Below are positions 30,529 through 43,748 of a stretch of 64,000 nucleotides of DNA, in pieces. The notes beneath the pieces are model-generated. The model saw only the letters and a list, made by a program, of their open reading frames with translations, did no database searches and had not been told where the DNA came from. Made by a program: the position numbers and the translations under genes. The stretch covers positions 22,887,056 to 22,951,055 of the forward strand of contig NC_053402.1 of NCBI RefSeq assembly GCF_016859285.1. The letters are read 5' to 3'. This stretch comes from Xiphias gladius. Lineage: Eukaryota > Chordata > Actinopteri > Istiophoriformes > Xiphiidae. Numbering within the stretch: position 1 is the stretch's first letter; every line of letters begins with the position of its first letter.

Positions 30529-33500
30529 ATGAATACGGCCTTTTTGAAGCTCCGGTGCTTAACGTTTCTGTTTGTGAAAGGCAGAGCTCTCCCTGCTGCC
30601 CCGCCGCCGCTCGCAACCTGGGATACTCGGACTGTTTCCCAATTTTTCCGAACGATGGCGACCAGTAATAATAACAATAGTAATAATGGTGGTGATAATA
30701 GGACTAAAAATGATAACAATAACCCGGGGACGAGGCAGCCGCTGGGTCAGAAGAAAGCCAAGCAGAAGGATCCGCTGCGGAGACTGAAAACCAGAGAGAA
30801 CAGGGGCAAACGAGGAGACGTTCACGGACCGTCCACGGTGTACCTGCAGGTGGTTGGTGCTGGAAGCAGAGATAATCCTGCGTCACTTTATGTCTTCTCC
30901 GAGTACAACAGGTACTGTTTACAGAAATATGTGCAGACCAGGAGGGCGTAAGCCTCCCAAGATCACCTGACCCACCTTTCCCAATTCACATCTTTGAGGT
31001 ACAAACTGTAGAACAAATCTGAGGTACATGTACTTTACCCCATTTCCATTTCAGGCCTCTTTATACCTCTACTCCCCTACATACTACATCTACTTTTATC
31101 TGACACTGATAGTTTCTTTAGAAATAAAATTTTTACAAAAAAAACATATGATGATCTTATAAAATGTAAAGCACCGCTAAAGATTAAACTACCCAGCATT
31201 CAACTCCCAGCTGTTCTGAGAAGCTCTGGGTCATCGTGACAGGCATTTTTCACCATTTTCACCATTTTCACATGTTATACAAACAGATCGACTGATCTAT
31301 TGATCAAGAACCTAATCAGCGGATTCATCCATAATGAAAATAATCATCAGTTGCAGCCTTATATAAATAGTTTAAAAATGAGCTCCACCTCAACCAACTA
31401 CAACAGTAAAATTCAGCTTTCAACATTAATGCATCAGAGATAACAATCTGTTTATAGAACGAAGGGTATCACAATCACAGGAGACCAGGGGACTGGTACA
31501 CTGTGACATCGCTGTTGGGCGTCGTTACAGTTGGAACAAAAGGTATTTCTGACCAGGGCTGCGACTAACGATTATCTTCATAATTGATTCGTTGATTTGA
31601 TTTTTCAAATAATTGATTAATTGTTAGGTCCACAAAATATCGGGAAAAACTTTAAAAAAGAAAAAGCCTAACCATCAAGAATAGTCTTGTACTCCAACGA
31701 TAGACAAATGATTGTCTAGGTTTATCTTTGGCTACAACGAATCATTATTTTTATGATAATTTAAGCTGTCCATTATCTTTTCAACTAATCAATTAATAAT
31801 TTTGTCTTTAAAAGGCAAGAAAAATACTCAAAAATGGCCAAAGTTCCCCAGAGCCTGAGGTGACGTCCTCAGATGTCTTTATTTTGTGTGAGCAACAGCT
31901 CAAAACCAGTAGATATTCAGTTTACGATCATAGAAAACTGAGGAAACCAGCAAATATTAACATTTGAGAAGCTGGAAACAGAGAATTTTGGCATCAGAAC
32001 TATTAATCAATCAATCATCAAATTTGTTAACCGATAAAGTTCCTGTTTAAGTGAGTAACCACTGCAGCTCTGCAGCTCTATTACTGACCACAGGCGACCG
32101 CACCCACCTCAGAGGCGAAACAGACCTGGAGCTTTCAGCCACTGAGCGCAGTGAAATACTGCTCCGCAGCCTGGTGTGTAATGGCTCTTTTGATGGGACA
32201 CTCCAGTGATTTACCACTGCACTTCCATAAAGTTGCAGGACTTGCATCAGACAGAGTTTTTATTTATTTATTTATTTATTTTAAATGACCCACATAAACG
32301 CTCTGGATGGGATCAAAATCACTGACCAGATGAGGTGCTGTTAAAATCGCCCCTCCTCTCCTAGAGAAATAAATCTAGTCCGAATGGGCCTCTAGTGCTA
32401 CTCGATAGCACTATGCCCAGTGTAGGTGCACACACACAGAAGAAGAGAAAAAAAAAAAAAACACTCTCAGGTGGGTATTACATGAATGTATGGTTCCTCC
32501 AAACAGTACAAGCAAAGCAGGCCCAATTTTATGTCATATTTTAGAAGAAATTACATTTAGGACATAATAATGTTACTGAACCAAACAATATCGTGTAGTC
32601 TCCAGAGGCCCAACATAACACAACAGAAATATTATCCACCAGTAATACTGAGACAAAAATGGTCACAGGGCCGTTACTAAGCAGACCTCTCAAGCGTTCC
32701 TCCTCTCTGCCGCAGGTACCTGTTCAACTGCGGTGAAGGAACACAGAGACTCATGCAGGAACACAAGTAAGCCGGTTTTGCCCATCATGGTGTAAACACA
32801 TTGTCATCATCTCGGTTGGTTTGACGGACAGAGAAAAACAGAGGGTTAGCATGATGCGTTTTCCTCCGACAGACTGAAAGCTTCTCACTTGGACAACATC
32901 TTCCTGACCAGACTGAGCTGGGAGAATGTGGGAGGTTTATCAGGTCAGTAACATCCATCTGATGATTCGGGAGATTGAATTACAAAATAATCCATGTAAA
33001 TGACCGAGGCGGCCCATGGTCACCCCCTGTTGGTATACTCAGTAAGTGGTATAGCTAATGTATGGATAGATGCATCTAATGACAATGCAACAGTGTGACA
33101 GTGTGAAAGGGGTCACTCATGCTGATGAACCTACAGAGAATAATTGGCTGCATCTGGCAGCTCCCCTCGGCTTCACGGAGCTTTACCGTGATTTTTCAGC
33201 TCCTTGTTTATCTGTCCGGACCATGACTTTACTGTCCTGGTTCACTCTCACTGCTCTCAGAGTGGCGTTTTGGCTCTAAAAGAAGCCACTGTCCACTACC
33301 TGCTCAGCAGCAAACAGCAGACGGACACAGTCAGGGACCAGCTGGTGGACCCAGTGGAGCATTTAGCAGCTAAAGAGCCAGATATTTCCCTCAGGAACTG
33401 GTGGAGACCAAAACTGAGCTAAAAGAGAGGGAATACTGGACTTAGATTCATCAGGTGGGATACAAACATGACTCCAAATGAATGACAGTGTGGCTTGTAG

Positions 33501-36500
33501 CTGGTGGAAGTTCACCATAGCCCCGAGTGGCTAAAATAATCAGTTACCGCGGGTTTAAAATGAATGAAAATAAAAGTTGTCGGTGGTTTTCATTAAATGG
33601 CCAAAAAAGAATAATTACCATCAACTTAATGTGTAACAAATAACAGTAATGCACATAATGTTATGATACGTTTCGTTAATGTCATAATTTAATGTATCGA
33701 CAGAAAGTGTCTCTCTTTAAATCCTGATGACAAGAATCTTCTTAAAAGTATAATATGAGACTTCAGGGAGAAACAGTGGACTTTAACCTTATCCATTCAG
33801 ACCACATACAGTGTATCACATAAAACACGAGTTGATTTATATTGTAACAAAAACAAACAAATTGCTGTTTAAAAAAACTGATCTGAATTCAAGTGACCTG
33901 TATTGACACATTTATTAAATATAGAGTTGAATATTGAATATGATATAGTTTATTATTAAATTCCCACGTAAAGTGCATGTAGCTAGAAAATGTACAGATT
34001 GTTTTCATCAATTAAATCAATATCGTGTGTGTGTGTGTGTGTGTGTATATTTTTTTTAAAACTGAAACACTTCTCCATGTCTGATGTCTTTTCTGCAGGG
34101 ATGATATTAACTTTGAAGGACACCGGTGTTCCTGAGTGTGTCCTCTCTGGACCTCCACAGCTGGTGAGAAACTGAATCGAACCGTACGAACACACATACG
34201 GGAGTTTTAAATGTAACACGGATTCGTTTTACATCTGCTGCCTTTTTTTTGTTTTTTGTTTTTTTTTTGTTTCTTTTTAAAAATCAAAGAAGAACTACGT
34301 GAATGCCATCAAGTCATTTTCCGGACCACTGAAAGACATCAAGCTGTGTAGGTTGACTTTGCTGAAGTGAATAAAATGACTGCATTCAGTTTTGAATCAT
34401 ATCAGTGTGACTGTATCATTGACTGTATCATGTCCTCCCAGCGGTTCGGCCGTACACTGAAGAGGCTTACACAGACGATACAATGACGGTTTATCAAGTG
34501 CCGATATTTGGTGAGTTCAAATGTTGTGCTCGTTTCTGCTTTTTGATTTTTCACCTCGACCTCTCAAAGCGTTTTGACTCTTTTTTGCTCTTCACTCCGC
34601 AGCCGAGTCGAGGGGCCGTGGTTTAAAGCTCTCCCCCAGGTCAAGCAACCCCCCTCGAAGTCCTGCCTCTCCAAGGAAAGACGACATTCACCGTAACAGC
34701 TGCCAAGAGAATCCGGGCAGTCCAGGTGAGTCCAGGAGCCGACTATCCTGTAAGCCTGGGGGCCACCTGAGGAGACCTGGGGGTTTGTACATGCCACAAA
34801 GTCAATCCTGAAATCCTAATGGGAAGCTAGGTTGTAATCATGAGATTTGTTTTCACCACAGGAACTCTCCCCAGGTAACAGTAACCTTCTGAGGACCTCA
34901 GTTCCCCTACTTGGCCTTTCCGCCAGGGGAACCAGGGTCAAAATTAAGTTCCGGGTAGATAGTTGTATCCACAAACAAGTCCTTGCTCGAGGGGTTAGCG
35001 CTTTCTAAAGGTTCAGAAACTTTTGGGGAGGGCGACCTTCGGTGGGAATCTGATGTGCTGTGTATTGAATATTCTTCTGTGTACAAATGACGCTTAATAT
35101 TCCCGGTGGTTCTGGAGGAACCGTTACCCCTTGGAAAGTTCCTGGATATTAGTTCTTGGGAAATTGATGTTACTGGAACTTTTGGTGCAGAAGCAACGCA
35201 CCGTTTGTAAAAATGACCTGGTACTGCGAGGAGTTCATACCGTCATTCTCAAGCGCTTTGCTCAACTTGCGCCGAGATCACATATTTTCACCCTGGCGTT
35301 TTCATGATTGTGTCCATCGGCCAATTAGAGCCTGGTGTAAAAACGTTTACGTAATAGTGTTTCTTTGTCCCACAAGGAATCTAATCCTTCGTCCCGGTTT
35401 CATGTTATGTACTTACTGCATGTTTTCTTTCAGTTAAGCTGATGTACACTTTAAAAGGCCGGCATGCAGTATAAAATTGCTTGATTTTTGAGTGTGACGT
35501 TGATGGACACTGTCCCTCCACAATGCAACGCACAGTGGAAACTGACGAGCTACGTGCAGCCGGAAACATGAGTAGACATTGGTGTGACGTGATTACTTGT
35601 CCTCTGATATCTCGTAGGTGAAAGACGACCGGCGACTAGAGACACGTCTTTGGTGGTTACCTTTGTCTGCAAGGTAGGAAAGTGTAAAAAATAATGTCGT
35701 CCTGTGTGTGACGTACAAATTCAGGAACTTTGTCTCTGACGTTCTCCCTCTCCAAACTCTTTCACAGCTTCACCCCAAGAAAGGAAATTTCTTGGTCGCC
35801 CAAGCCAGGGAGCTCGGACTGCCCGTGTAAGGGGATTTTTTGCATCAAATGAAACAGCCATTGTTGGTGTTTTTTATTAAAGTTAACGTCTGGTCCAGTT
35901 GGTGTCTGACATAGTGAGGTTTTATCGATTGCTCTGATTGGTTATCAATGCAGGGTCCGTACAGCATGAATGTCTCATCATTGTCGGCTGCATTAGTTTG
36001 GTTATTGGTATCAGTCTGGCTTTGTGCGGACAGTGTTTCTGTGAGATCATTGTTACTGTCCTGTAACTTAATTGTATGGGATATAAATAACAAAAAATTT
36101 AAAGATGCTGAATGTTGCTTTGAAACAGATTATTGTTACAGCTCCAATTTTGGTATAAACCATCAATTTAACTGCAACTAACGATATTTCTTTGTTTTTC
36201 GGTTCATCTCTTCTTAATTGTTTGGTCCAGTGAAAACACATTTCCCAGAGCCCAAAGAAACATCATTAAATTGCTTATTTTGTCTGAGCAGCAGTCCAAA
36301 ACCCAAAGAGATTCAGAAACCTGATATTTGAGAAGCTAGAACCAGAAAACTCTAGATTATTTTTCTTCGTTTAATAAATGAATTAAACAGTCGAGATGGT
36401 TATTGTTCTTTTTGTTGACTGACTAATCAGTCGCTCGACTAATCACTTCGGCACGACGTGAACGTGTCTTAGCATTTGAAATGTTTTGCGGTTAATGCTC

Positions 36501-39500
36501 TAATTCTTTAATTGTAACTGTTTGTAAATTGTAAATCTCCTTCCCCGCAGAGGCACAGCAGCTATCGGTCCACTCATCGCAGCTCTGAAGGCTGGGAAAA
36601 GTATCACGTTCGACGGGAAAGAGGTGCTGTATGAAGAAGGCTTCTCTGATATGGCCTCACTTTTCGCACTGCAGCTCCTAACTCATCTGCTGACAGCTTT
36701 TTTTTTTTTTCTTTTCTCTTCTTGTAGATCCGGCCTGAGCAGGTTTGCACCCCCACTGACCCAGGACCAGTCTTTATTATTGTGGAGTGTCCGTCTGAGG
36801 AGTTTGTCAAAGCCGTTTGCACCAACCGGCAACTGAGAAGGTAACGCTGATGAGCTGAGTTGTCCTTTCTTAGAACTAGATTGTTTCTTCAGCTGAATTG
36901 AACTGAATGTGAGTAAAAAGTTGTATCTCAGTTCAGTCTGTCATCCCTTCCAGATACCAAACAGGAGGGACAGAGGACCCCGCTGTGCTGGTGGTCCACA
37001 TGACTCCAGAGTCCGTTTTGAAAACAGATCAATACAAAGAGTGGATGGAGAGGTCTGATTTCTCCCACTTTGAAACCAGACTCCATAGAGACTCTGGCTC
37101 ATTATTTTTGTTTTGTTTTTTTGGGGGGGGGTTTGACAGTTTGACATACCGAGGCTGAGAGTTGTCTCTGTGTTTCTATAGGTTCCCATCCACAACAGAG
37201 CACCTGATCCTTAATGAACAAGTCTGTACAGACCACAACATCAGAAGTCACAAGATTCAAGCCCAGCTGAACATGATTCACCCAGAGATCTTTCCAGAAC
37301 TCAAGTCCTACAAAACAAAGGTAACACTGGTGGTCGGGTGTAATCTTTCCATGGAGCACTGATAAAAGCACGTTCTGCTCAAACACGTTCTCAGACGGTT
37401 CGTGGCTTATATCTGTCACAACTATTTATACATTTGCATCACATTATTTACTTTAAAAAAAATTCAGTGACACACTCACCGAGCACTTTATTAGGAACAC
37501 CGCGATAATAATACCCAGTGTCAGTATGGTGTTAAAGTGCTTGGTGCGTGTGTATTTCTACTTTGCTTCAAAAGCAAGAGTTCACAAAGTAATAAATCAG
37601 GTAGGGTACATGAAGAAAACATCAAAAACACTTTTTCTTTTTTTTTTTTTTTTTAAAATCCCCTCCCCCAGGAGCCTCAGGCTGCCCTGCACGTCCCCAA
37701 CGTCAGAGCCGAGTGTCTGCTCAAGTTCCAGCTCAGACCCGTAATGGAGTGGCAAAGGTTAGTTTGTCCTTCAGTCCCCCCAATTTAGCCGCCATTACTC
37801 TGCAGCTCCGAGCGCCGCCTTGTCACAGGAAACAATCTGGAATTGACTGTTGCACTCAGCCTCTTTCCTCTTTTTTAAACTTGTCTTACAAGTGTCAGTG
37901 TTTTGTTTTTTTTCCCCCACCTGCACTGTTTCTGCCAAGTACGGCTGAGGCGCATCAAGGTCAGATGTGAAAAGAATCCCTGATTTCCCCGCCGGTGTTT
38001 TTGCAGGTAGTGGTGTTTGCCTTCTTGACTCTCTATCTAATTTGTTAGAGATGCCATCCCCTCCTGTAACACCGAGGAGTTTGTGAGAGAGGCTTCTGAG
38101 GTCCCGAACTTTCTGGAAGAAGTGGAAAGGTGCAGGAAGATTTGCTCCACTGACGCTGCGGAGCTTTCTGGTCAGTTCTCCTCTGGTAACACACAGGGAT
38201 ATTTTTAGTTTTTAAGGCTGACAAAAAGATCTTACATTTCAAAAGGATGGTCCTGCAGTGATGTTTCATGTGAAAAATGTATGTTTTTATTCACTTTAAA
38301 TTAAACCGGCTTTTTTCTTTGCATACGTAGAGATTGCACAAGTATGAATGTCTTTTCTTACTGCAGGGCAAGGAGAAAAATACCCAGAGGTGGTTTTCTT
38401 GGGAACGGGATCGGCTCTTCCAATGAAGATCAGAAATGTCAGCGGCACTTTAGTTAATATCAGGTATGGGTCTTTTTTCCCCCACAAACCAAGAGGTAGA
38501 TTATAAACTTGTTCTGTTCATTAAATGAAAAGTGGACTGTAAACCAGATCAGAGTTGGATCACAAAAACCCCATTGGGAACATAACTCTTCCAGTAGTTT
38601 GTTATATTATCACTTGAAAAGGACTCATTGTAATTTCATCCTGTATTCCATCCTTTATATTTCAGTGCACACTTCCAGCATGAAACGTTACAGGAAACAT
38701 AAACTACAGCCTGTAAAAACTTAATGCACGTTCCATGATTGAAAAGGAGCATGGAGAAGAGAAATCTTATGACGTTTGCTCATCTGGAATAACCAGAAAT
38801 GTACTGAGAGAGTGCACAGTTTACGGTAAACTGCAGTGAGTAGCTAAACCAATCCCACCCTGAATTAGAACGCATTTAAACCCAAGACTGAACCCTAGAT
38901 GCTCGCAATGGCCGCGGTGTGGACTGTACTGCACTATACAGGGAGGCGATTCGGTTATTTGACCTACCCTCACTGACGTAAATGGGAGTATGTGAGTCTA
39001 ACACAGTACAGCTCAGCAGCACCGCAAACTGCAGCCTCCAGAGTGGCCGTCAGGTGGAACCAGCTCCTCTCTAACGGTTTCAACACAAACTGAACAATTT
39101 AACCTTGGTGAGGGAGGATTTATTACAGGACTGATGGATTAGACTGCATTAGGCAAGTGAGTGTATTCTAAATGTCTCCTTTCACAAATCGTTTCCCCAA
39201 AAATTAGAGGCACACGTTTTGTATGATTTTTAAACTCTGAGATCCTGACTGGAATTTAAAATAATGTTTAAACGGTGCTTCACCACAACAAGAGCTCATA
39301 AAGATGGATTGACCGTCGAAGTCCACGTTTAAGAGGTTAAACAGTTGTCAAAGTTATTTCTTATTTCTTACTGTACAAACTGCACAATACAGCTCCATGG
39401 TCTGTATGGACCTGTGTTTTTTTTGTTTTTCTGTTTTGCTGAGTTTGTCAAGTGTAGACTTCCTCCCCTCCAGCCCGTTCTCAGCGTCGGTGTTTTTGTA

Positions 39501-42500
39501 CCCGCTTTGCAGCCCGAGTCAGTCGCTACTGTTGGACTGCGGAGAGGGAACCTTCAGTCAGCTCTGCAGACACTACGGGGACGATGTGGATGACGCTCTC
39601 TCCAAGATATCCACCGTCTTCATCTCACACATGCACGCTGACCACCACACGGTAAGCGGCCGCCCTGCGCCACGTTGAACCGACAGACGACAGCAAACCG
39701 GTAGTTCTGTCGAGCCTCTTCTGCACGACGGCTAATCCTGATGTTCAACCCTTCTTGTCTCAGGGGCTGCTGAATTTGCTGTACCAGAGGGAAAGAGCAA
39801 TGGTAAAACAAAAAAAATTTATTTTTTTTCTCCCCTCATTTTTAATACCAATACATTGTTTCCTTTGCTCATTTGATATTTTAAAGTTACATTAAAATCA
39901 AGGTTGAACTCTTGACTCAGTTTCGCTGATGTCGTCAGGTTTGTTTTAGCAGTTGTGTATCATACAGTTTGTCTATTGTTGCTGTTCCATACAGTGTTTA
40001 TAGCTCTGTCATATAATACCGGTGTGTATGAACGAAAGGGGTACGTTGACTAACTTTGCCACATTTATGTCTCTAGGCAACTTTAGGAAAGGAGTTCAGC
40101 CCCATCTACCTGATTGCTCCGGGCTTGATCATGACCTGGCTCAACCAGTATCACGACCACTGTGAGGAGATCCTCAGCCATATCAAGTGTGTGGACACAC
40201 AGACGACGTAACGTCACGACACAAACTTCAGCCTTACGCTCGCAGAATGTGAAAGACGGTTGAACGTTAAGTGAAATGAAAATTCGCTTTGGCAAAGGAT
40301 AGATCTGATGATACAGTAATTTTTTTTTTTTCTTACTCACAACAAATCCCATGAAAAGACCAAAACCATCAGTGAATTGATCCCACTAACAGATGCGTAT
40401 CTAAAGCCTGATCTTTCTTATTCCTCTGGGCCATAAAGCTCTGTTGTTGTCCCAAAAAAAACCAAAAAACAAAAACCCCCATCGATGATTCTCACTGTTG
40501 CCCTTGGTGACACGTTCCTTCATCACCATGAACTCACACAACCTGTAGTTTATTCCGATTCAGTCCCAAATACAGCATCCTGCTGTAAATACTCACCAGA
40601 GCAATAAAGGTGCATTAATCCGCAGATGAAAATAGTCCCCAACTAATGCATTATGTCCTGTTTGAGTAACGTTGGATAAAAAGTACTGTGCCCAGCTGAT
40701 GTAGGAAATTACTGAGCCTTTTTTTTTTTTTTTTTTTAAAGAAGAAAACTATTTTTTTTTTTTACCTGTTTTTTAAAAATTTATGTCTCCAGTAGGAACC
40801 AGTGGGTTTGGAGCTGCAGTCCAGAGAAAGTGGTGAAGTCAGAAAGTATTGAGAGACGAACTAACACATTGTAGGTTTTGGTATTTTTCGTGACAAGAAG
40901 GAAAATCTCGAGTAACGCCAGACTTAGCCTTTTATTCGTCAATCTGGAGCCTGTGGGCCCTGTAGCTGTGACAACGTTTCCACGGTCACTTACCACATCC
41001 CAAAGGGCATTTTTAGCCACGCTGTTGGTGGGCCGTAGTGACGTTACCACGGCGACGTTAGCATGCTATGTGATAATACAAGCAGGTTACTTTTAATGTT
41101 TTTTTCTTTTTCCCCTCGTTCATGGAGCATTAAGCGAGTCCGGCTGAGACTGATGAAAGTCGAACCGGGCGACAGCATGGAGCTGAGCCAGATCAGATGA
41201 ATCAGAGATGTCCTAAAATGGCCACCGTACAGAGACAGTCCCTCTTTTAATTTGGCTAACAACATGGTTTTTCCTCCTCTTCTCTAATGCCGAAGTTAAC
41301 ATCCATCCACCACTCCAGTTGTCTGATGTGCACGGAGCATTACAGCCTCGTGGGGCCGTTAGCAACACCATAGACTTGTGCTTTGGTCGACTCGATGTCA
41401 TCCCCTCTAACGTCATCTGTTCTGGTTTTCAGCATCGTCCCCAACGCGTTTCTAAGTGGTGGTGGTGCCGAGGCGCCCAAACAGTGGACAAAGTCCTTCA
41501 TCAGGGCTGCGTTGCTGAAAAAGAACGATCTGAAGGAGGTCTGCAGCTGTCTGAGCATGGCGTCAATATTCAACATTACAGATTTAACTTTTTTTTTTTT
41601 TCCTTTGAAGTCGCTCATTATTTTGTGTGTCTGTGTGCCTCAGTTCCAGACATGCAGAGTGCATCACTGTGAGAACGCCTTCGCCTGCAGCTTCACTCAC
41701 CAGTCAGGCTGGAAACTGGCCTTTTCCGGGGACACCATGCCCTGCGATGCGTTTGTACACATCGGTTAGTAGCACTCAGAGTGATTAGAGTCCATATTTC
41801 ACTGAAGTTTTTTTTTTTTTTTATAAGGTCATCTTAACTGTAGCTTGACCACACGGGTGGTTCTGAATAATTTATCCGGTATTTCTTAATGCTTTCGATC
41901 ACTCTCATAGCTGGCAGGCTCGTCTAATGGCTCCTGTGGGATCCCACTTCATTGACTCCCCTAAAATTGCTTGACTGGATGCAGTCCAAGCAAAGCATCC
42001 CAGAGACAGCGAGTATATCCCATGCCTGTTCATTATAGATGGCTCGGCTCACAGGACAAACAGGGCGTGCCGGTTCTTGATTACGCCGACGACCTGATTG
42101 ATTTCCTGTGGGACAGGGAGAGACTGTAAGTGCTTGTCCGTGATTCAGGGTTCTGATTTGGCTTTCTATTGCAGGAAGGAATGCAACCTTAGTGATACAC
42201 GAGGCCACGCTGGAAGACGGGCTGGAGGTGGAGGCTGTAGAGAAGAGGCACAGGTGAGTGAAACAAAGCTGTGTGTCACCAAGTAGCTCTGCAGCCCTTT
42301 TAATGTAATTTATGCGAGTGAATAAAAGGGTTGAAAAAAGGAAAATTGCGGCACTTAAGGCTCTTTGTCAGCCAACAAAAAACGTACTTTATTGGCTCTC
42401 GGAGGTTGCAGTTATTTTTTGAGTAGCTTGTTAACTTTCTTTACTCTCCAAGGACAATTGCCATTGATTTCCACTCCTTTTTATGGTGGCAGAGTGAGCG

Positions 42501-43574
42501 ACTGTCTTCATAAAAGCTCTTTTATCTTTTGTGTCTGTAGAAAACAATATTCCCATTGACACCTTCCCTTTGAGAAACTCAGCAAAGTAAGAACCTCGGT
42601 GAGAAAGCAGCGTAAGGTAAATCTCTGACTTGATGCCTTCTGTTTCCTGACAGCACAACCTCCCAGGCCATCGGCATCGGCATGAAGATGAACGCTGAGT
42701 TCATCATGCTGAACCACTTCAGCCAACGTTACGCCAAGATCCCCCTCTTCAGTGAAGACTTCAGCGACAAAGTGGGAATATCATTCGACCACATGAGAGT
42801 AAGTGGCACCGTAGACATGGCAACCTCAGGGGGCATGTAGCATCCTCCAGGGGGTCTAAAAATCAAAGTCGCCTTTGGAGTCCAAACCCCCAGAAAATAA
42901 CCATTCAGACAAAACAACGAGGCGTCATCACTGACTCGTAGACAGGTCAACGGTAACGCGCGCTGACGTTGAGAAACCACTGAATGTTGTGTTTTCAGAG
43001 AGGACGCTGGACTGTAGCAGGGATTCCACACTGGTTTCTCAGCTGTTGTGTTAATAAGAGACCTGGAACTCGAGCCTCGGACTGCCAACAGCACGTTTTT
43101 ATCTGGATAACCGCATTCACGAGGTTTATACTGTTTTAGTTCACCCCTCCCTGAAGTAGAGAAGGATTCTTCCCTTTTTAGATTCAGGGCTGAAAAGAAG
43201 TAGCTTGAAAGATAAGACTGCGTCCCCTGCCTCACTCCTTCTTTTTTAGGAGTTAAAATTCAAACACGGCACCTTCTCCTGACCACTTTCTCTATTCCCT
43301 CTTCTCTCAGATTCGCCGTGGAGACTTCAAAATCCTCCCCAGACTCATTCCTGCACTCAAAACTCTCTTTGCCGAGGAGATCGAAGAGATGGAGGAGAGA
43401 AGAGAGAGGAGGGAGCTGAGGAATCCCAGAGGAAGCGGCTCTGAGGTGAGCAGGGAGCAGAAGATGGCCGAAGCGGCGGAGGCGGGCCGAGGCGCCAAAC
43501 GCGACCAGGAGGAGGCGGCGACAGATGACGTAGAAACGAAGAGACAAAAAACCTCCTTCAGCAGTACCCACTGA
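30529..43574 (+). CDS. elac2: Zinc phosphodiesterase ELAC2 (long-form tRNase Z)
   Basis: Endonuclease that removes tRNA 3' trailers in nucleus and mitochondria. 24 exons: 30529-30911, 32716-32766, 32873-32943, 34099-34163, 34290-34347, 34442-34510, 34603-34725, 35618-35673, 35768-35826, 36551-36623, 36728-36840, 36954-37052, 37182-37320, 37672-37757, 38049-38170, 38367-38463, 39513-39651, 39764-39802, 40077-40186, 41433-41538, 41644-41764, 42175-42253, 42654-42798, 43311-43574; 888 residues, against 826 in human. All phases agree. ATG 30529 begins a mitochondrial-type presequence ([10 protein letters not shown]); an in-frame ATG at 30655 (MATSNNNN) would give a form without it, as in mammals. 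The inactive N-terminal lactamase half is followed by the catalytic half: [16 protein letters not shown] (594-600, metal ligands), SGDTMP and [11 protein letters not shown]. The C-terminus is charged ([12 protein letters not shown]). The N-terminal Asn-rich stretch is unlike mammals. Confidence 0.97.
30912..32715 (+). other. elac2 intron 1
   Basis: 1.8 kb. About 490 bp are a dispersed element (31556-32045); a short TTTA run lies at 32260-32282. Nothing else recognised. Confidence 0.65.
31556..32045. mobile_element. Dispersed non-coding element with CAGGGCTGCGACTAACGATTAT end
   Basis: Begins CAGGGCTGCGACTAACGATTAT, contains GAGCAACAGCTCAAAACC and TTTGAGAAGCTGGAAACAG, and ends in repeated AATCAAT motifs. 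The layout and CAG-start resemble a non-autonomous hAT-like element common in fish genomes; family not confirmed. Confidence 0.55.
33010..33560. repeat. Dispersed percomorph-type repeat in elac2 intron 3
   Basis: Recognised by the stretch CACTACCTGCTCAGCAGCAA, CAGCTGGTGGACCCAGTGGAG, AGCTAAAGAGCCAGATATTT and TGGTGGAGACCAAAACTGAG, which I know as an abundant interspersed sequence in percomorph genomes. It yields chance open frames but no conserved protein. Confidence 0.55.
34025..34047. repeat. (TG)n microsatellite
   Basis: Short pure GT run about 50 bp upstream of elac2 exon 4. Confidence 0.9.
34726..35617 (+). other. elac2 intron 7
   Basis: 890 bp. No exon, RNA gene or clear repeat recognised. 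Confidence 0.55.
36150..36460. repeat. Dispersed element copy in elac2 intron 9
   Basis: Contains ATTTGAGAAGCTAGAACCAG and GACTAATCAGTCGCTCGACTAA and shares its layout with 31556-32045 and 29510-29648. Confidence 0.6.
37476..37547. mobile_element. Miniature hairpin element
   Basis: CACCGAGCACTTTATTAGGAAC at the left is mirrored by GTGTTAAAGTGCTTGGTG at the right within about 72 bp. It looks like the collapsed ends of a fish inverted-repeat transposon. Confidence 0.5.
38464..39512 (+). other. elac2 intron 16
   Basis: 1.05 kb, including at 38925-39150 a reverse-oriented relative of the repeat next to 18981. No exon. Confidence 0.55.
40187..41432 (+). other. elac2 intron 19
   Basis: 1.25 kb, the first ~350 bp of which (about 40330-40530) is the inverted copy of the repeat at 19560-19970. 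Poly-T runs near 40720-40765. No exon. Confidence 0.55.
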
Positions 43575-43742
43575 AACAGGAGCTCAGAGGAAATCACTTC
43601 AACTGAGAGCTTCTTGAGTTATTTTATTTAAAGGATCTTGAGTTTTTTATTTGGATTGCGTGATTTGATTGTGGAAAACTGATGTATATTTCTTGCGTTG
43701 GAGTGTACAATGCTAAGCTATCAATATAGTTTTTTGGTTTTC

Positions 43743-43748
43743 ATTAAA
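43743..43748 (+). terminator. Likely elac2 polyadenylation signal
   Basis: ATTAAA, a common variant signal, 169 bp after the stop codon, with a T/G-rich stretch upstream. No transcript evidence. Confidence 0.45.

Noticed and set aside
33070..33422. Two overlapping ~70-codon frames in elac2 intron 3
   Set aside because: They fall in a dispersed repeat common in percomorph fish.
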